Part shown: one piece after another, positions 19,021 to 27,742 of the stretch
How the letters are laid out: each line of letters begins with the position of its first letter
How positions within the stretch are numbered: the stretch's first letter is position 1
Assembly: GCA_018267825.1 (NCBI GenBank)
Contig: JAFDXR010000003.1
Span: 62,001 to 126,000 of the forward strand
Direction: 5' to 3'
DNA from: Bacteroidota bacterium
GTDB taxonomy: Bacteria > Bacteroidota > Bacteroidia > B-17B0 > Aurantibacillaceae
DNA length: 64,000 nt
Made by a program: the position numbers and the translations under genes
Notes under the pieces: model-generated
What the model saw: the letters and a program-made list of their open reading frames with translations, nothing else
Told to the model about the DNA's origin: nothing
Database searches by the model: none

Positions 19021-20805
19021 TTATTCCACAATCATTTCATAAGGAAGCCTGGCCTGCACACCTTTGCGGCTCAGTACATTCTTAAGATGTTTCAGGTAGA
19101 TATACTGTCCGCCGAGGTTTTTCGACAATACGCGTGCCTCTGTTTCATCACCGCCAACATTTAATAATTCTTCGAGCGGATCTTTTTGTTTCGGCAAATC
19201 CAGGATACGATATTGTTTGAGTCCTGCTTTCTTCACAGCATAACCGATAGCAGCCTGCAGGCCGCCAAGCTCATCCACCAGGTGAATGCGTAGTGCATCG
19301 ACACCGCTCCACACACGGCCCTGCCCGATGCTGTCGACCTGTGCCTGTTTCATTTTCCGACCATCGGCCACGCGCGATGTAAACACATCGTATACATGTT
19401 CAACTCCTTTTTGAATAAAGTTATATTCATCCGGACTTGCTTTACGCAGTATGCTTCCCATATCACTGTGTTTATTGGTATTGGCTGTATCGATGGTAAT
19501 ACCCAGTTTCTCCGACAAGGCCTGCTGCGCGTTTGGAATAAGTCCGAAAACACCAATAGACCCCGTGATCGTATTAGGCTCTGCAAAAATGCGATCTGCC
19601 GCACAACTGATATAGTATCCTCCACTGGCAGCAACGTCGCCCATCGACACAATAAACGGCTTTGCCTTTTTCGCCAGTACCACTTCACGCCACATGACAT
19701 CACTGGCCAGTGCACTGCCACCCGGAGAATTAACCCTGAAAACAATAGCCTTCACATGATCATCCAAACGGGCTTCGCGAATAGCCTTTACAATGCGGTC
19801 GCTTCCGATTGTTTCTTCATTTCCTTCGCCACTCTCAATTTCACCAACCGCGTAAATCACAGCAATTTTATCCTGGTTCGTCAGTTTGATTTCTTTTTTA
19901 TCAAGGTGTTTCAGGTATGTTTCTGATTTCACGAAATTGATCTTTTCACCCGAAGCAATACCCAGTGTTTTACGTACCATATCATGGGCTTCGTCTTCAT
20001 ACGTGAGACCATCAACCAGTTTCAGATCAACAGCATCGGTCGGCAGGTTAAGTTTCAGGTTATCGGCAATGGCATTGAGGTCTCCAACCGGAATATGACG
20101 TTGCGCGGAAATACCCGTCAGCATTGTATTCCAGATAGAACCGATGTATGTTTCTATCTGCTCACGGTTGGCCGCACTCATTTTATCGAGCATAAAGGGC
20201 TCAATGGCACTTTTGAATTTACCGTGCCTGAAAATCTGAACTTCAATATTGAGTTTGTCCAACATGTTTTTGTAGAACATCAGTTGTGCGCTCAGACCCT
20301 TAAACTCCATTCCTCCCTGGGGATTCATCAATAACTTATCGGCAACGGTTGCCATGTAATACCCTTTCTGACTATACATTTCGGAATATGCATAAATGAA
20401 CTTACCCGATTTTCTGAAGTCGAGCAGAGCCTGCCGAATTTCTTCCAGTGTAGCCATGCCGGCTGTTGGGCTACCGGTTTCGAGGTAAATCCCTTTTATG
20501 TTTTTATCGTTGCCGGCCTGTTTGATCATCGAGAGTACATCGTCAAGTCCGACACTTCCTTCTTTCATAAAAGGTCCCAGGTTCAGTTTACCGAATGGAT
20601 TCTTAAACCCACGGTCTTTTATACCGGCATTGAGATTGAGAAGCAGCACTGAATTCGGCTTCAGCTTAAATGCTTCATTTTCGTCGTCGTTCATGGCTCC
20701 CTTAAGCGACGACATGATTGTTCCGATAATAATAAGTGTAACAATTACTCCTGTAAGCAGGATCCCGATCAGGGATCCAAGGAATGCACCAAAAAATTGT
20801 TTCAT
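19021..20805 (-). CDS. sppA: Signal peptide peptidase SppA, 67K type
   Basis: A membrane-anchored serine protease of 594 residues that degrades cleaved signal peptides. One N-terminal helix (LGSLIGILLTGVIVTLIIIG) anchors it. Two tandem peptidase S49 domains follow: the first contains the lysine-bearing region (RHGKFKSAIEPF), the second the nucleophile serine motif SMGDVAASGGYYISC. The length matches the double-domain SppA of Gram-negative bacteria. The heavy load of secreted proteins in this genome would give it ample substrate. It converges with the binding-protein gene with no gap. Confidence 0.95.
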   Translation of the reverse strand: MKQFFGAFLGSLIGILLTGVIVTLIIIGTIMSSLKGAMNDDENEAFKLKPNSVLLLNLNAGIKDRGFKNPFGKLNLGPFMKEGSVGLDDVLSMIKQAGNDKNIKGIYLETGSPTAGMATLEEIRQALLDFRKSGKFIYAYSEMYSQKGYYMATVADKLLMNPQGGMEFKGLSAQLMFYKNMLDKLNIEVQIFRHGKFKSAIEPFMLDKMSAANREQIETYIGSIWNTMLTGISAQRHIPVGDLNAIADNLKLNLPTDAVDLKLVDGLTYEDEAHDMVRKTLGIASGEKINFVKSETYLKHLDKKEIKLTNQDKIAVIYAVGEIESGEGNEETIGSDRIVKAIREARLDDHVKAIVFRVNSPGGSALASDVMWREVVLAKKAKPFIVSMGDVAASGGYYISCAADRIFAEPNTITGSIGVFGLIPNAQQALSEKLGITIDTANTNKHSDMGSILRKASPDEYNFIQKGVEHVYDVFTSRVADGRKMKQAQVDSIGQGRVWSGVDALRIHLVDELGGLQAAIGYAVKKAGLKQYRILDLPKQKDPLEELLNVGGDETEARVLSKNLGGQYIYLKHLKNVLSRKGVQARLPYEMIVE

Positions 20806-20944
20806 AGGATATTGTGTATTTGCAGAAGTATAAACCGGGCCTGATCAGGAATCAACCTGTGTTTAAGCTATCCGCATGGTTATAATTATATATTTAATTC
20901 ACATGAAATTTAAGCAGTTTCTTAATACCTTTACCTATATTTTT

Positions 20945-21451
20945 ATGAACACGGCTTATTTATGTTTGGGCGGTAATATGGGCAACCGGGAGCAATACCT
21001 GTCGGAAGCCATTGCCTGTATTTCGGTGGAAGCCGGCACAATTAAAAACTGCTCACCCTGCTATGAAACACCTGCCTGGGGCGTCGACAACCAGGCGCAT
21101 TACCTGAACTGTTGCGTGGAACTCACAACCGACCTTTCGCCTCTGGCTCTGATGCAGAAATTACTTGGCATTGAACAGAAGCTTGGCAGAATCCGTGAAT
21201 CCATGCAGTATGCACCACGCACGATCGATATTGATATCCTGTTTTACAACCAGGAGGTAATACATACCGACACGCTCATTATACCTCACCCACGCCTGCA
21301 TCTGCGGCGTTTTGTATTGACTCCGCTCCATGCTATGGCACCGGCGTTTGTACACCCTTTATTAAAGCAAAGTATAGCTGAGTTACTGCAGGCATGCAAT
21401 GACAACAGCAGCATCACTTTATACCCAAAAACATTATGTACATCAGTATAG
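20945..21451 (+). CDS. folK: 2-amino-4-hydroxy-6-hydroxymethyldihydropteridine pyrophosphokinase
   Basis: A 168-residue folate-pathway enzyme that transfers pyrophosphate from ATP to hydroxymethyldihydropterin. It has LCLGGNMGNRE at the start, the middle motif LGRIRESMQYAPRTIDIDIL and IPHPRLHLRRFVLTPL. The ATG at 20945 places the conserved N-terminal strand correctly; an upstream in-frame start at 20876 would add 23 residues not expected in the family. Its end overlaps the next gene by 16 bases, which suggests coupling. Confidence 0.95.
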   Translation: MNTAYLCLGGNMGNREQYLSEAIACISVEAGTIKNCSPCYETPAWGVDNQAHYLNCCVELTTDLSPLALMQKLLGIEQKLGRIRESMQYAPRTIDIDILFYNQEVIHTDTLIIPHPRLHLRRFVLTPLHAMAPAFVHPLLKQSIAELLQACNDNSSITLYPKTLCTSV

Positions 21452-22032
21452 AAGGAAACATAGGCTCCGGAAAAAGCACCATGGCAAAGGCACTTTCGCA
21501 AAAACTGAAAGCAGCGTTCCTGCCCGAACGCTTTGAAGAAAATCCTTTATTACCCTTGTTCTACAAAGACCCGAAGACCTACGCGTTTCCCGTGGAATAT
21601 TCTTTTCTGATTGACCGACAGAAACAAATGGCACATCATTTTGCCGGCAAGCCAAAACTAACGGTCAGCGATTATTCCATGTTTAAATGCATCTATTTTG
21701 CCGAAATAAATATGTCGGCGAAAGATTTTCGTTTTTACAAAAAACACTTCAGTGCCATTTCATCAACGGTTCCCAAACCCGATTTCATTATTTACCTGGA
21801 TGTAAAACCTGCGTTATTACTACACAATATAAAAGCCCGCGGCCGCGACTACGAAAAAGGCATCAAAGCGAAATACCTTCACAAAATTGATAAAACATAT
21901 AAAAAGAGGCTTGTGAAGGAAGGTGTTCCGATTCACTTCCTGACGATCGATTCCTATAAAAAAGAAACCATGGATCGTTATGTAAAAGATATTTGTATCT
22001 TAGTAAAGGATCTGCATAAAAAACACCAATAG
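21436..22032 (+). CDS. Deoxynucleoside kinase
   Basis: A 198-residue kinase of the deoxyadenosine/deoxyguanosine kinase family, which salvages deoxynucleosides to monophosphates. The P-loop is IEGNIGSGKSTMAKAL. A DYSMFKC motif (related to DRS/ERS), an internal IYLDVKPA strand and an ARGRDYEKGI lid follow, all typical. It overlaps folK by 16 bases, an arrangement that links cofactor and nucleotide synthesis in one transcript. Confidence 0.93.
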   Translation: MYISIEGNIGSGKSTMAKALSQKLKAAFLPERFEENPLLPLFYKDPKTYAFPVEYSFLIDRQKQMAHHFAGKPKLTVSDYSMFKCIYFAEINMSAKDFRFYKKHFSAISSTVPKPDFIIYLDVKPALLLHNIKARGRDYEKGIKAKYLHKIDKTYKKRLVKEGVPIHFLTIDSYKKETMDRYVKDICILVKDLHKKHQ

Positions 22033-22045
22033 CTTTTTTTAAAAT

Positions 22046-23998
22046 ATGCGTTATATAATAAAGCTCCCTGTTGTATTCGCTTTTTTTATTTTATCAACCC
22101 TTGGCCTGTATGCACAGGATCAGGGGCAGCTGCAATTTATCGGGCATAATTTCATGCATAACATAGCCCTCACTAATACTGAGGTGAGGGTGATGAGCGG
22201 CGGCGCTACATACACAACCGTCAGCACAGGCGAAACAAAAGATTTCAAACTTATTTTACCATTCGGGGCACAATACGACATTCATTTTTACAACAATCGC
22301 GCACAGGCTATGTTTCTGCGGGTGCTGGCCCAGGATGTCCCGGCTGCCAAATATAAAATCAGAACCACCTACGAACTCGATATTCCTTTTTTTCCGAAAG
22401 GCGACAAAAACCTGGACACACTTCAGTTCAAGCAGCCCTTCCATAAAATATTTTTTGATCAGAATCACTTCGAGGACGACACGGCCTATATGAATATGTT
22501 TCTCGAAAAAGTTTACCTCAAACAAAAACCCGATGCGACCAGCCCCGTCACAGTGACTCAGCCTCAGGTAGGCACCCTGGTTGGTAAAGCCATTTATGAC
22601 ACCAAAGATAAAACACCACTCCAGAACCGCGTTGTCGTGCTGGAGACCAAAGACGGCAAAGAGATCGCCAGGACCAAAACGACCCAGAAAGGTACCTTTG
22701 TATTTCAATATATAAAACTCGACGAGGCCTACCGTGTGCGCGTAAAACTGAACGATACGGAAACACCCGCCGGGCAGAAAATAAAAATACTGACGAGCGA
22801 CGGCAACCCCATAGATGCTGCACCTGTAAACACAGCAACCAAAGAAGCCGCACTCGAAAACAATACACAGAACAACCTCATCAAAAAACTGGTTGACAAT
22901 GTTTTCACATACAAGATCGCCGGAAAGCTCACCGGGTCTGATGGCACAAACAATAAAGTGATCGCCGATAAATATGTGTACCTCCTCAGCGATCGGAACA
23001 ATGTGGTTCAGAAAGTAAAAACCAATGCCCTTGGTGTTTTCCTGTTTACAAACATCAAACCCAATCAGCAATATGCTGTCGCTATAGACGAACAGGACTG
23101 CGAACTGGCACCGAATTCAAAACTGGTGCTTTACAATACGGGAAATAAGCGCCTTCGTGTGATCGACAGCCTCTCTAAAAATCGATTTGTCTATAAATTT
23201 CTGTCCGTATCCAACGATGGGTTCAACGACCTCCTTGTGGATGATGCAGATCTGAAAATGAATGTAAAAGGACGCATTTACGGCAATAATACCAGCAACC
23301 CGATCGGCGACATGAAGGTGATGCTCATGAACGACAAATACGAAGTAATTGATACCGCTATTACCAACAAAGACGGGAGTTTTGCTTTTAAATACCAGCC
23401 CTACATGCGGCAGCTGGTCATCTCCTCCGATAATCAGGAGAACATTCTCGAAGCCTTCAACAACATCATGGTCTTTGACAATGACCAGAACCTCATCAAA
23501 ATTGTATCCCTCGTCAAAGGCATGAAATTCGTTTACAAACCCCTGAAAGGTGAACAAAGCCGGCTTACAGAATTATATGTCGACGATCCCTGGCTTTCCG
23601 TCATTGATAAGAACTACAGCAAAAACGGATCTGCCAATACCGAAATTATCATCGAAAATATTCAGTTTGATTTCAATAAATATGATCTTTTACCGGCTGC
23701 GCGGCAATCGCTCGACAAAGTAGTGCTGGCCATGGCCCTGAATCCCAACATTACCATTACACTTGGCGCCCATACCGACAGCAAGGGAAGTGATGCCTAC
23801 AACCTGAAACTCAGCGAAGACAGGGCCAACAGCGCCAAACAATACCTCGTGGAGAAAGGCGTGGCTGAGTCGCGGATCAAAGCCGTTGGCTATGGCGAAA
23901 CCCGCTTATTGAACCGTTGCGACAACAAAACCACCTGCCCCGAGGAAGAACATGCCGCGAACAGGCGCCTCGAATTCACCCTCGACTTCCACCGCTGA
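22046..23998 (+). CDS. OmpA-family outer-membrane protein with carboxypeptidase-regulatory-like repeats
   Basis: A 650-residue envelope protein. The signal peptide ends near LGLYAQD. The middle has at least three prealbumin-like segments (GTLVGKAIYDTKDKTPL, TYKIAGKLTGSDGTNNKV, MNVKGRIYGNNTSNPIGDM). The C-terminal 110 residues are an OmpA peptidoglycan-binding domain: IENIQFDFNKYDL, GAHTDSKGSDAYNLKLSEDR and the final RRLEFTL. It probably ties the outer membrane to peptidoglycan. Similar proteins occur with gliding and T9SS components, but nothing here shows that role. It starts 13 bases after the kinase gene. Confidence 0.92.
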   Translation: MRYIIKLPVVFAFFILSTLGLYAQDQGQLQFIGHNFMHNIALTNTEVRVMSGGATYTTVSTGETKDFKLILPFGAQYDIHFYNNRAQAMFLRVLAQDVPAAKYKIRTTYELDIPFFPKGDKNLDTLQFKQPFHKIFFDQNHFEDDTAYMNMFLEKVYLKQKPDATSPVTVTQPQVGTLVGKAIYDTKDKTPLQNRVVVLETKDGKEIARTKTTQKGTFVFQYIKLDEAYRVRVKLNDTETPAGQKIKILTSDGNPIDAAPVNTATKEAALENNTQNNLIKKLVDNVFTYKIAGKLTGSDGTNNKVIADKYVYLLSDRNNVVQKVKTNALGVFLFTNIKPNQQYAVAIDEQDCELAPNSKLVLYNTGNKRLRVIDSLSKNRFVYKFLSVSNDGFNDLLVDDADLKMNVKGRIYGNNTSNPIGDMKVMLMNDKYEVIDTAITNKDGSFAFKYQPYMRQLVISSDNQENILEAFNNIMVFDNDQNLIKIVSLVKGMKFVYKPLKGEQSRLTELYVDDPWLSVIDKNYSKNGSANTEIIIENIQFDFNKYDLLPAARQSLDKVVLAMALNPNITITLGAHTDSKGSDAYNLKLSEDRANSAKQYLVEKGVAESRIKAVGYGETRLLNRCDNKTTCPEEEHAANRRLEFTLDFHR

Positions 23999-24127
23999 GC
24001 CCTCCGCAATTTCTGTTTACAGAAGCCTTAACCGGGTTACAAAAAACATTCTGAACTGAGCCATTAAAATAACGACCTGGGGCCCTCTTTTTTAGATAAA
24101 AAATGAATACTCTCCCGGTATAATTCA

Positions 24128-24135
24128 TACATTTG
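24128..24135 (+). promoter_or_regulatory. -7 element upstream of heme O synthase gene
   Basis: TACATTTG matches TAnnTTTG and lies 7 bases before the TTG start at 24143. The very short leader would suit a nearly leaderless transcript. No clear -33 element. Confidence 0.45.
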
Positions 24136-24142
24136 CAACGTT

Positions 24143-25042
24143 TTGGCAAACGCAGAACATACCATTAACCTTGATCAGGTGACCTATACCAAAATTCAGT
24201 CATTTGTAAAACTGACCAAGTTCAAACTCTCGGCGCTGGTTGTTTTTTCGGCTCTCATCACATACCTCACTGTAACCCGTAATTACGACTGGAAACATAT
24301 ACTGGCCCTGAGCCTTGGTGGTTTTCTTGTAACGGGTGCTGCCAACGGGTTCAACCAGATCATTGAACGCGACCTGGATAAACTCATGACCCGCACTCGC
24401 ATGCGCCCCATGCCTACCCATAACCTCACCGTTACGGAAGCCCTCATTTTCTGCATCCTATGCGGCCTTTCGGGTACAGCCCTTTTATGGCTCTATACCA
24501 ATCCGCTGAGTGGCATTATCGGATTCTGCTCCATTCTGCTTTATGCGCTTGTTTACACCCCCTTAAAACGGGTCACGCCCTTTTCTGTTTTTGTTGGTGC
24601 CTTCCCGGGTGCTTTTCCTACCCTTATTGGCGCAGTAGCAGCCACAGATGGTTTTGGTGAGCTCAACTTTTTCGCCTTCCTCCTTTTCCTGATCCAGTTT
24701 TTCTGGCAGTTTCCTCATTTCTGGTCTATTGCCTGGGTGAGTCATGATGATTACCAGAAAGCCGGTTTCTTTATGCTCCCATCCAAGGGTGGCCGCGATC
24801 AGAGCAGCAAATTCCAGATCTACATTTATACCCTGTTCCTGTTCCCTATTTCATTAACCCCTTACATTTTTGGTTACACCGGCTGGATTTCGGCCGCTGT
24901 GGTAGCCACCATGAACATTGCTTTTATTTACCAGGCCTATCAGCTTTATAAAACCGGTACCATCGAATCGGCCCGTAAACTGATGTTTGGCTCATTTATT
25001 TACCTGCCACTGGTTCAGCTGGCCCTAATGACCCGATTATGA
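24143..25042 (+). CDS. cyoE: Protoheme IX farnesyltransferase (heme O synthase)
   Basis: An inner-membrane UbiA-family prenyltransferase of 299 residues that converts heme B to heme O, the precursor of the heme A of cytochrome oxidase. Motifs: KLTKFKLSALVVFSALITYL, the allylic diphosphate-binding NGFNQIIERDLDKLMTRTRMR and the second YTPLKR. About nine helices are present. The start is TTG at 24143 since no ATG lies before the first motif. The stop overlaps the subunit III gene (ATGA), so it heads the visible part of an oxidase operon. Confidence 0.95.
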   Translation: MANAEHTINLDQVTYTKIQSFVKLTKFKLSALVVFSALITYLTVTRNYDWKHILALSLGGFLVTGAANGFNQIIERDLDKLMTRTRMRPMPTHNLTVTEALIFCILCGLSGTALLWLYTNPLSGIIGFCSILLYALVYTPLKRVTPFSVFVGAFPGAFPTLIGAVAATDGFGELNFFAFLLFLIQFFWQFPHFWSIAWVSHDDYQKAGFFMLPSKGGRDQSSKFQIYIYTLFLFPISLTPYIFGYTGWISAAVVATMNIAFIYQAYQLYKTGTIESARKLMFGSFIYLPLVQLALMTRL

Positions 25043-25656
25043 CGACAACAACTACTTCAGAACCCAAAGTAAAGCCCAACGAAAACTATAAGCAGGAACT
25101 TCGTGATGCCCGTAAAAAAACAGCCAAACCCATTCTGTGGCTCGGAATTGTAAGTATTGTCATGCTTTTCGCAGGCCTTACAAGCGCCTATGTGGTAAGG
25201 GCCGACAACGGAAACTGGTTGCTTTTTAACCTGCCCGATATCTTCTATATAAGTACCGCAATTATTGTTACCAGCAGCGTTACCATGGTAATAGGCCTGA
25301 GGGCAGCCAGAAAAAACAATTTCGCCCTAATTACACTTTCCGTGCTTATGACCTTGGTTCTTGGGTTGGTTTTTTGTTACACCCAGTACCTGGGCTGGAG
25401 TGAACTTTGGCATAAAAATATCGTTCCGGCCGGCAAATACAGCAATGCTTCCGGCTCCTTTTTATACGTACTTACGGGTCTGCATATGGCCCACCTGGCA
25501 GGGGGCCTGATCTCCCTGTTAACCGTGCTCGTAAACAGCATCCGCCGCAAGTACAATGCAGAGAATACACTGGGCCTGGAACTTTGTTCCATCTATTGGC
25601 ATTTTCTTGATATTTTGTGGGTCTATTTGTTTTTATTTTTACTATATATTCGTTAA
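25039..25656 (+). CDS. Cytochrome c oxidase subunit III-like protein (first copy)
   Basis: A 205-residue protein with five predicted helices and the heme-copper oxidase subunit III signature near its end (SIYWHFLDILWVYLFLFL). It lacks the two N-terminal helices of classical seven-helix subunit III. A polar N-terminal extension (TTTTTSEPKVKPNENY) precedes the first helix. It overlaps the heme O synthase stop by four bases and is followed by a second subunit III gene. It probably assembles into the caa3-type oxidase. Confidence 0.88.
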   Translation: MTTTTTSEPKVKPNENYKQELRDARKKTAKPILWLGIVSIVMLFAGLTSAYVVRADNGNWLLFNLPDIFYISTAIIVTSSVTMVIGLRAARKNNFALITLSVLMTLVLGLVFCYTQYLGWSELWHKNIVPAGKYSNASGSFLYVLTGLHMAHLAGGLISLLTVLVNSIRRKYNAENTLGLELCSIYWHFLDILWVYLFLFLLYIR

Positions 25657-25703
25657 ACTTGCACCCAATAATCTAAAAATTGTTAAAACCTTAATTTAAC
25701 ACT

Positions 25704-26429
25704 ATGTCACACAGCACTGAAATTGACGCAAAAGAAGCCTGGAGCGGCGGGCAATCCCCATTCCGCGTAAGCTACGGAAAAATGATGATGTGGTTTTTCC
25801 TTATCTCCGATGCTTTAACCTTTGGAGGTTTACTTTGCGCGTATGGCTTCACACGCCACAAATACGATGAAATCTGGCCAAAAGCAGAACACGTATTTAC
25901 CCACTTCCCTTTCGTAAAACAACACCTGCCATTGGCCTATGTAGGGTTAATGACCTTTATATTAATCATGTCGTCTGTTACCATGGTACTGGCTGTAGAA
26001 GCCGGACACCGTAACGACAAACGCAAAGTGATTGTATGGATGTTCTGGACCATCGTTGGTGGTGCTACATTCGTAGGTTCGCAGGCCTGGGAGTGGTATC
26101 ACTTCATTCATGGTACTGCTGAAGGTGCTTTACGCCACGTATGGGATCCTGAAACCGGCAAATACATCGAGAAAGTTATTCATGGCGCCAACATGACCGT
26201 GAACGAATACGGTGTACCTCAGTTTGCAAACTTCTTCTTCTTCATTACAGGATTCCACGGGTTCCACGTGTTCTCGGGTGTGGTTATCAACTTCATCATC
26301 TTCATGAATGTAATCAAAGGCACCTACGAACGTCGCGGTCATTATGAAATGGTTGAAAAAGTTGGTCTCTACTGGCACTTTGTAGATTTAGTATGGGTGT
26401 TCGTATTTACATTCTTCTACCTGTTGTAA
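25704..26429 (+). CDS. Cytochrome c oxidase subunit III (second copy)
   Basis: A 241-residue subunit III with conserved features: MMMWFFLISDALTFGGLL, GSQAWEWYHFIH, FITGFHGFHVFSGV and VGLYWHFVDLVWVFVF. An extra loop between helices (around WDPETGKYIEKVIHG) is visible. Spacing of 47 bases from the first copy suggests one operon. Codon use favours CGT, GGT and TTA, as expected for a highly expressed respiratory protein. Confidence 0.92.
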   Translation: MSHSTEIDAKEAWSGGQSPFRVSYGKMMMWFFLISDALTFGGLLCAYGFTRHKYDEIWPKAEHVFTHFPFVKQHLPLAYVGLMTFILIMSSVTMVLAVEAGHRNDKRKVIVWMFWTIVGGATFVGSQAWEWYHFIHGTAEGALRHVWDPETGKYIEKVIHGANMTVNEYGVPQFANFFFFITGFHGFHVFSGVVINFIIFMNVIKGTYERRGHYEMVEKVGLYWHFVDLVWVFVFTFFYLL

Positions 26430-26473
26430 TTCATTCAAAAAAACTCAATTTCTAACTCAAAAAAATTTAAGAT

Positions 26474-26962
26474 ATGGAATTCCACGATGATTATCCTCAA
26501 TACGAATTAATGGCTCACCATAGTGAAGAGGAAGGTAAAAAAGCACGCCGTAAATTATGGAACGTGTTTTGGATCATGCTCGCCATTACTATTTTCGAGC
26601 TCATTATCGGTTCAATGGCGCCTGGCCACGGCTGGAGCGGTCATTTATGGTTAAAAGTGCTCTTCATTTCATTAACCATCCTGAAAGCCGGATACATCGT
26701 GATGGCCTTCATGCACCTGGGGCATGAAGTGAAATTCATGAAATACGTGATCCTGATGCCTTATATGGTGTTTATGTCGTACTGTATTTTCATTTGCTTA
26801 AATGAAGGTACTTACAGCAGTCACCCGGGCAATAAAGCCAAACTCGATCCGATCCTGGTTAAACAGCAGGAACAACTGAAAGCCGGGCACCATGCCGGTG
26901 CTACTGAAGAAGCTCACGAAGGAGCTGCCGAAGAACACCACGGCGAAGAAGCTCACCACTAA
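26474..26962 (+). CDS. Cytochrome c oxidase subunit IV family protein
   Basis: A 162-residue small membrane subunit with three helices (VFWIMLAITIFELIIGS, LWLKVLFISLTILKAGYIV, YVILMPYMVFMSYCIFICL) and an AFMHLGHEVKFMK loop typical of bacterial subunit IV. The C-terminal tail is rich in His, Glu and Ala (EEAHEGAAEEHHGEEAHH), which could bind metal, though this is only compositional. A strong terminator follows directly. Confidence 0.9.
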   Translation: MEFHDDYPQYELMAHHSEEEGKKARRKLWNVFWIMLAITIFELIIGSMAPGHGWSGHLWLKVLFISLTILKAGYIVMAFMHLGHEVKFMKYVILMPYMVFMSYCIFICLNEGTYSSHPGNKAKLDPILVKQQEQLKAGHHAGATEEAHEGAAEEHHGEEAHH

Positions 26963-26966
26963 TATT

Positions 26967-27000
26967 AAAATCCCCAACACGTTTGTTGGGGATTTTTTTT
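26967..27000 (+). terminator. Rho-independent terminator after oxidase subunit genes
   Basis: AAAATCCCCAACA pairs with TGTTGGGGATTTT around a four-base loop and is followed by eight T residues. Confidence 0.95.
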
Positions 27001-27031
27001 GATATAAATCCGCCCCGCTTGTGTACCTTTG
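26998..27031 (+). promoter_or_regulatory. Promoter for the SCO gene pair
   Basis: TTTG (26998-27001) and TACCTTTG (27024-27031) are separated by 22 bases and match the Bacteroidota -33/-7 pattern. The -33 element is formed by the T-tract of the preceding terminator. The first ATG lies 60 bases downstream. Confidence 0.55.
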
Positions 27032-27091
27032 CACACACACAAAATATCCGCTGCCAATCTGCACCCAAACGGCTGCACTTATTGAGCTCAC

Positions 27092-27742
27092 ATGAAAAAT
27101 AAAAAACTGATTCTTTTCCTGATTATTCTTTTTCCGTCGCTCTTTTGGCTGACTCTGGAACTGAGTACCATTAACTCCAAAAAGCTCCCCTTCTATGGCC
27201 CGAAAATCGCACATGGCGCAGACACCACATATTATACAGTCGATAACTCTCTGCTGGATCAGACATTAAGCCTGGATACCATTCAGTTTCCGCTTTATGT
27301 TATTGCCTTTACCGAAAATGCATCAAAAATCAACCTGGCCAATATCAGCGGACTCATTGAATACCTGAAATACAAAAAAGAAGCCATTCAGCATGTTCCG
27401 GTGATCCTGGCTTGTGGCCATGCAACAGATACAACGGGTAAGCCCAATGGGCAGCCGGCCTCCATTAAAAAACAGGCTGGTTTAAGCAACCCGAATGTAT
27501 ATGAGCTTGGGTTTGACCAGGCTCATTATCAGGCATTGGTCAATACCAATTACTTCAAAGAAAAGCCTTATTACATCGGCAATACCTTTCTTGTACTGAT
27601 CGATAAGAAAAGGCATATCCGAGGATACTATGATGGACAGTTTGTTTCAGAAGTAAAACGCCTCATCGATGAATACAAACACATCCGACTAAAAGAAGAA
27701 CAAAAGAATCTCTTAAATACCAATAAAATTGAAAGCAAATAA
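27092..27742 (+). CDS. SCO-like thioredoxin-fold protein lacking copper ligands
   Basis: A 216-residue membrane-anchored protein. One N-terminal helix (LILFLIILFPSLFWLTL) is followed by a periplasmic domain. Two segments line up with the next gene, a genuine SCO: LYVIAFTENASKI with its VADFFFATCQSIC, and FLVLIDKKRHIRGYYDG with its IFVLVDKKSRIRGTYDG. Both metal-binding cysteines and the distal histidine are absent. The protein overlaps the SCO gene by 14 bases. It may be a partner or chaperone for SCO or oxidase assembly. The function is inferred only from context and fold. Confidence 0.8.
   Translation: MKNKKLILFLIILFPSLFWLTLELSTINSKKLPFYGPKIAHGADTTYYTVDNSLLDQTLSLDTIQFPLYVIAFTENASKINLANISGLIEYLKYKKEAIQHVPVILACGHATDTTGKPNGQPASIKKQAGLSNPNVYELGFDQAHYQALVNTNYFKEKPYYIGNTFLVLIDKKRHIRGYYDGQFVSEVKRLIDEYKHIRLKEEQKNLLNTNKIESK

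Noticed and set aside
22256-23071. Minus-strand frame of 271 codons
   Set aside because: It lies wholly inside the OmpA-family gene, whose domains and signal peptide are clear.
27092-27742. The ligand-less SCO-like gene as a pseudogene
   Set aside because: The frame is full length, has an intact membrane anchor, and overlaps the functional SCO gene, so it appears maintained.
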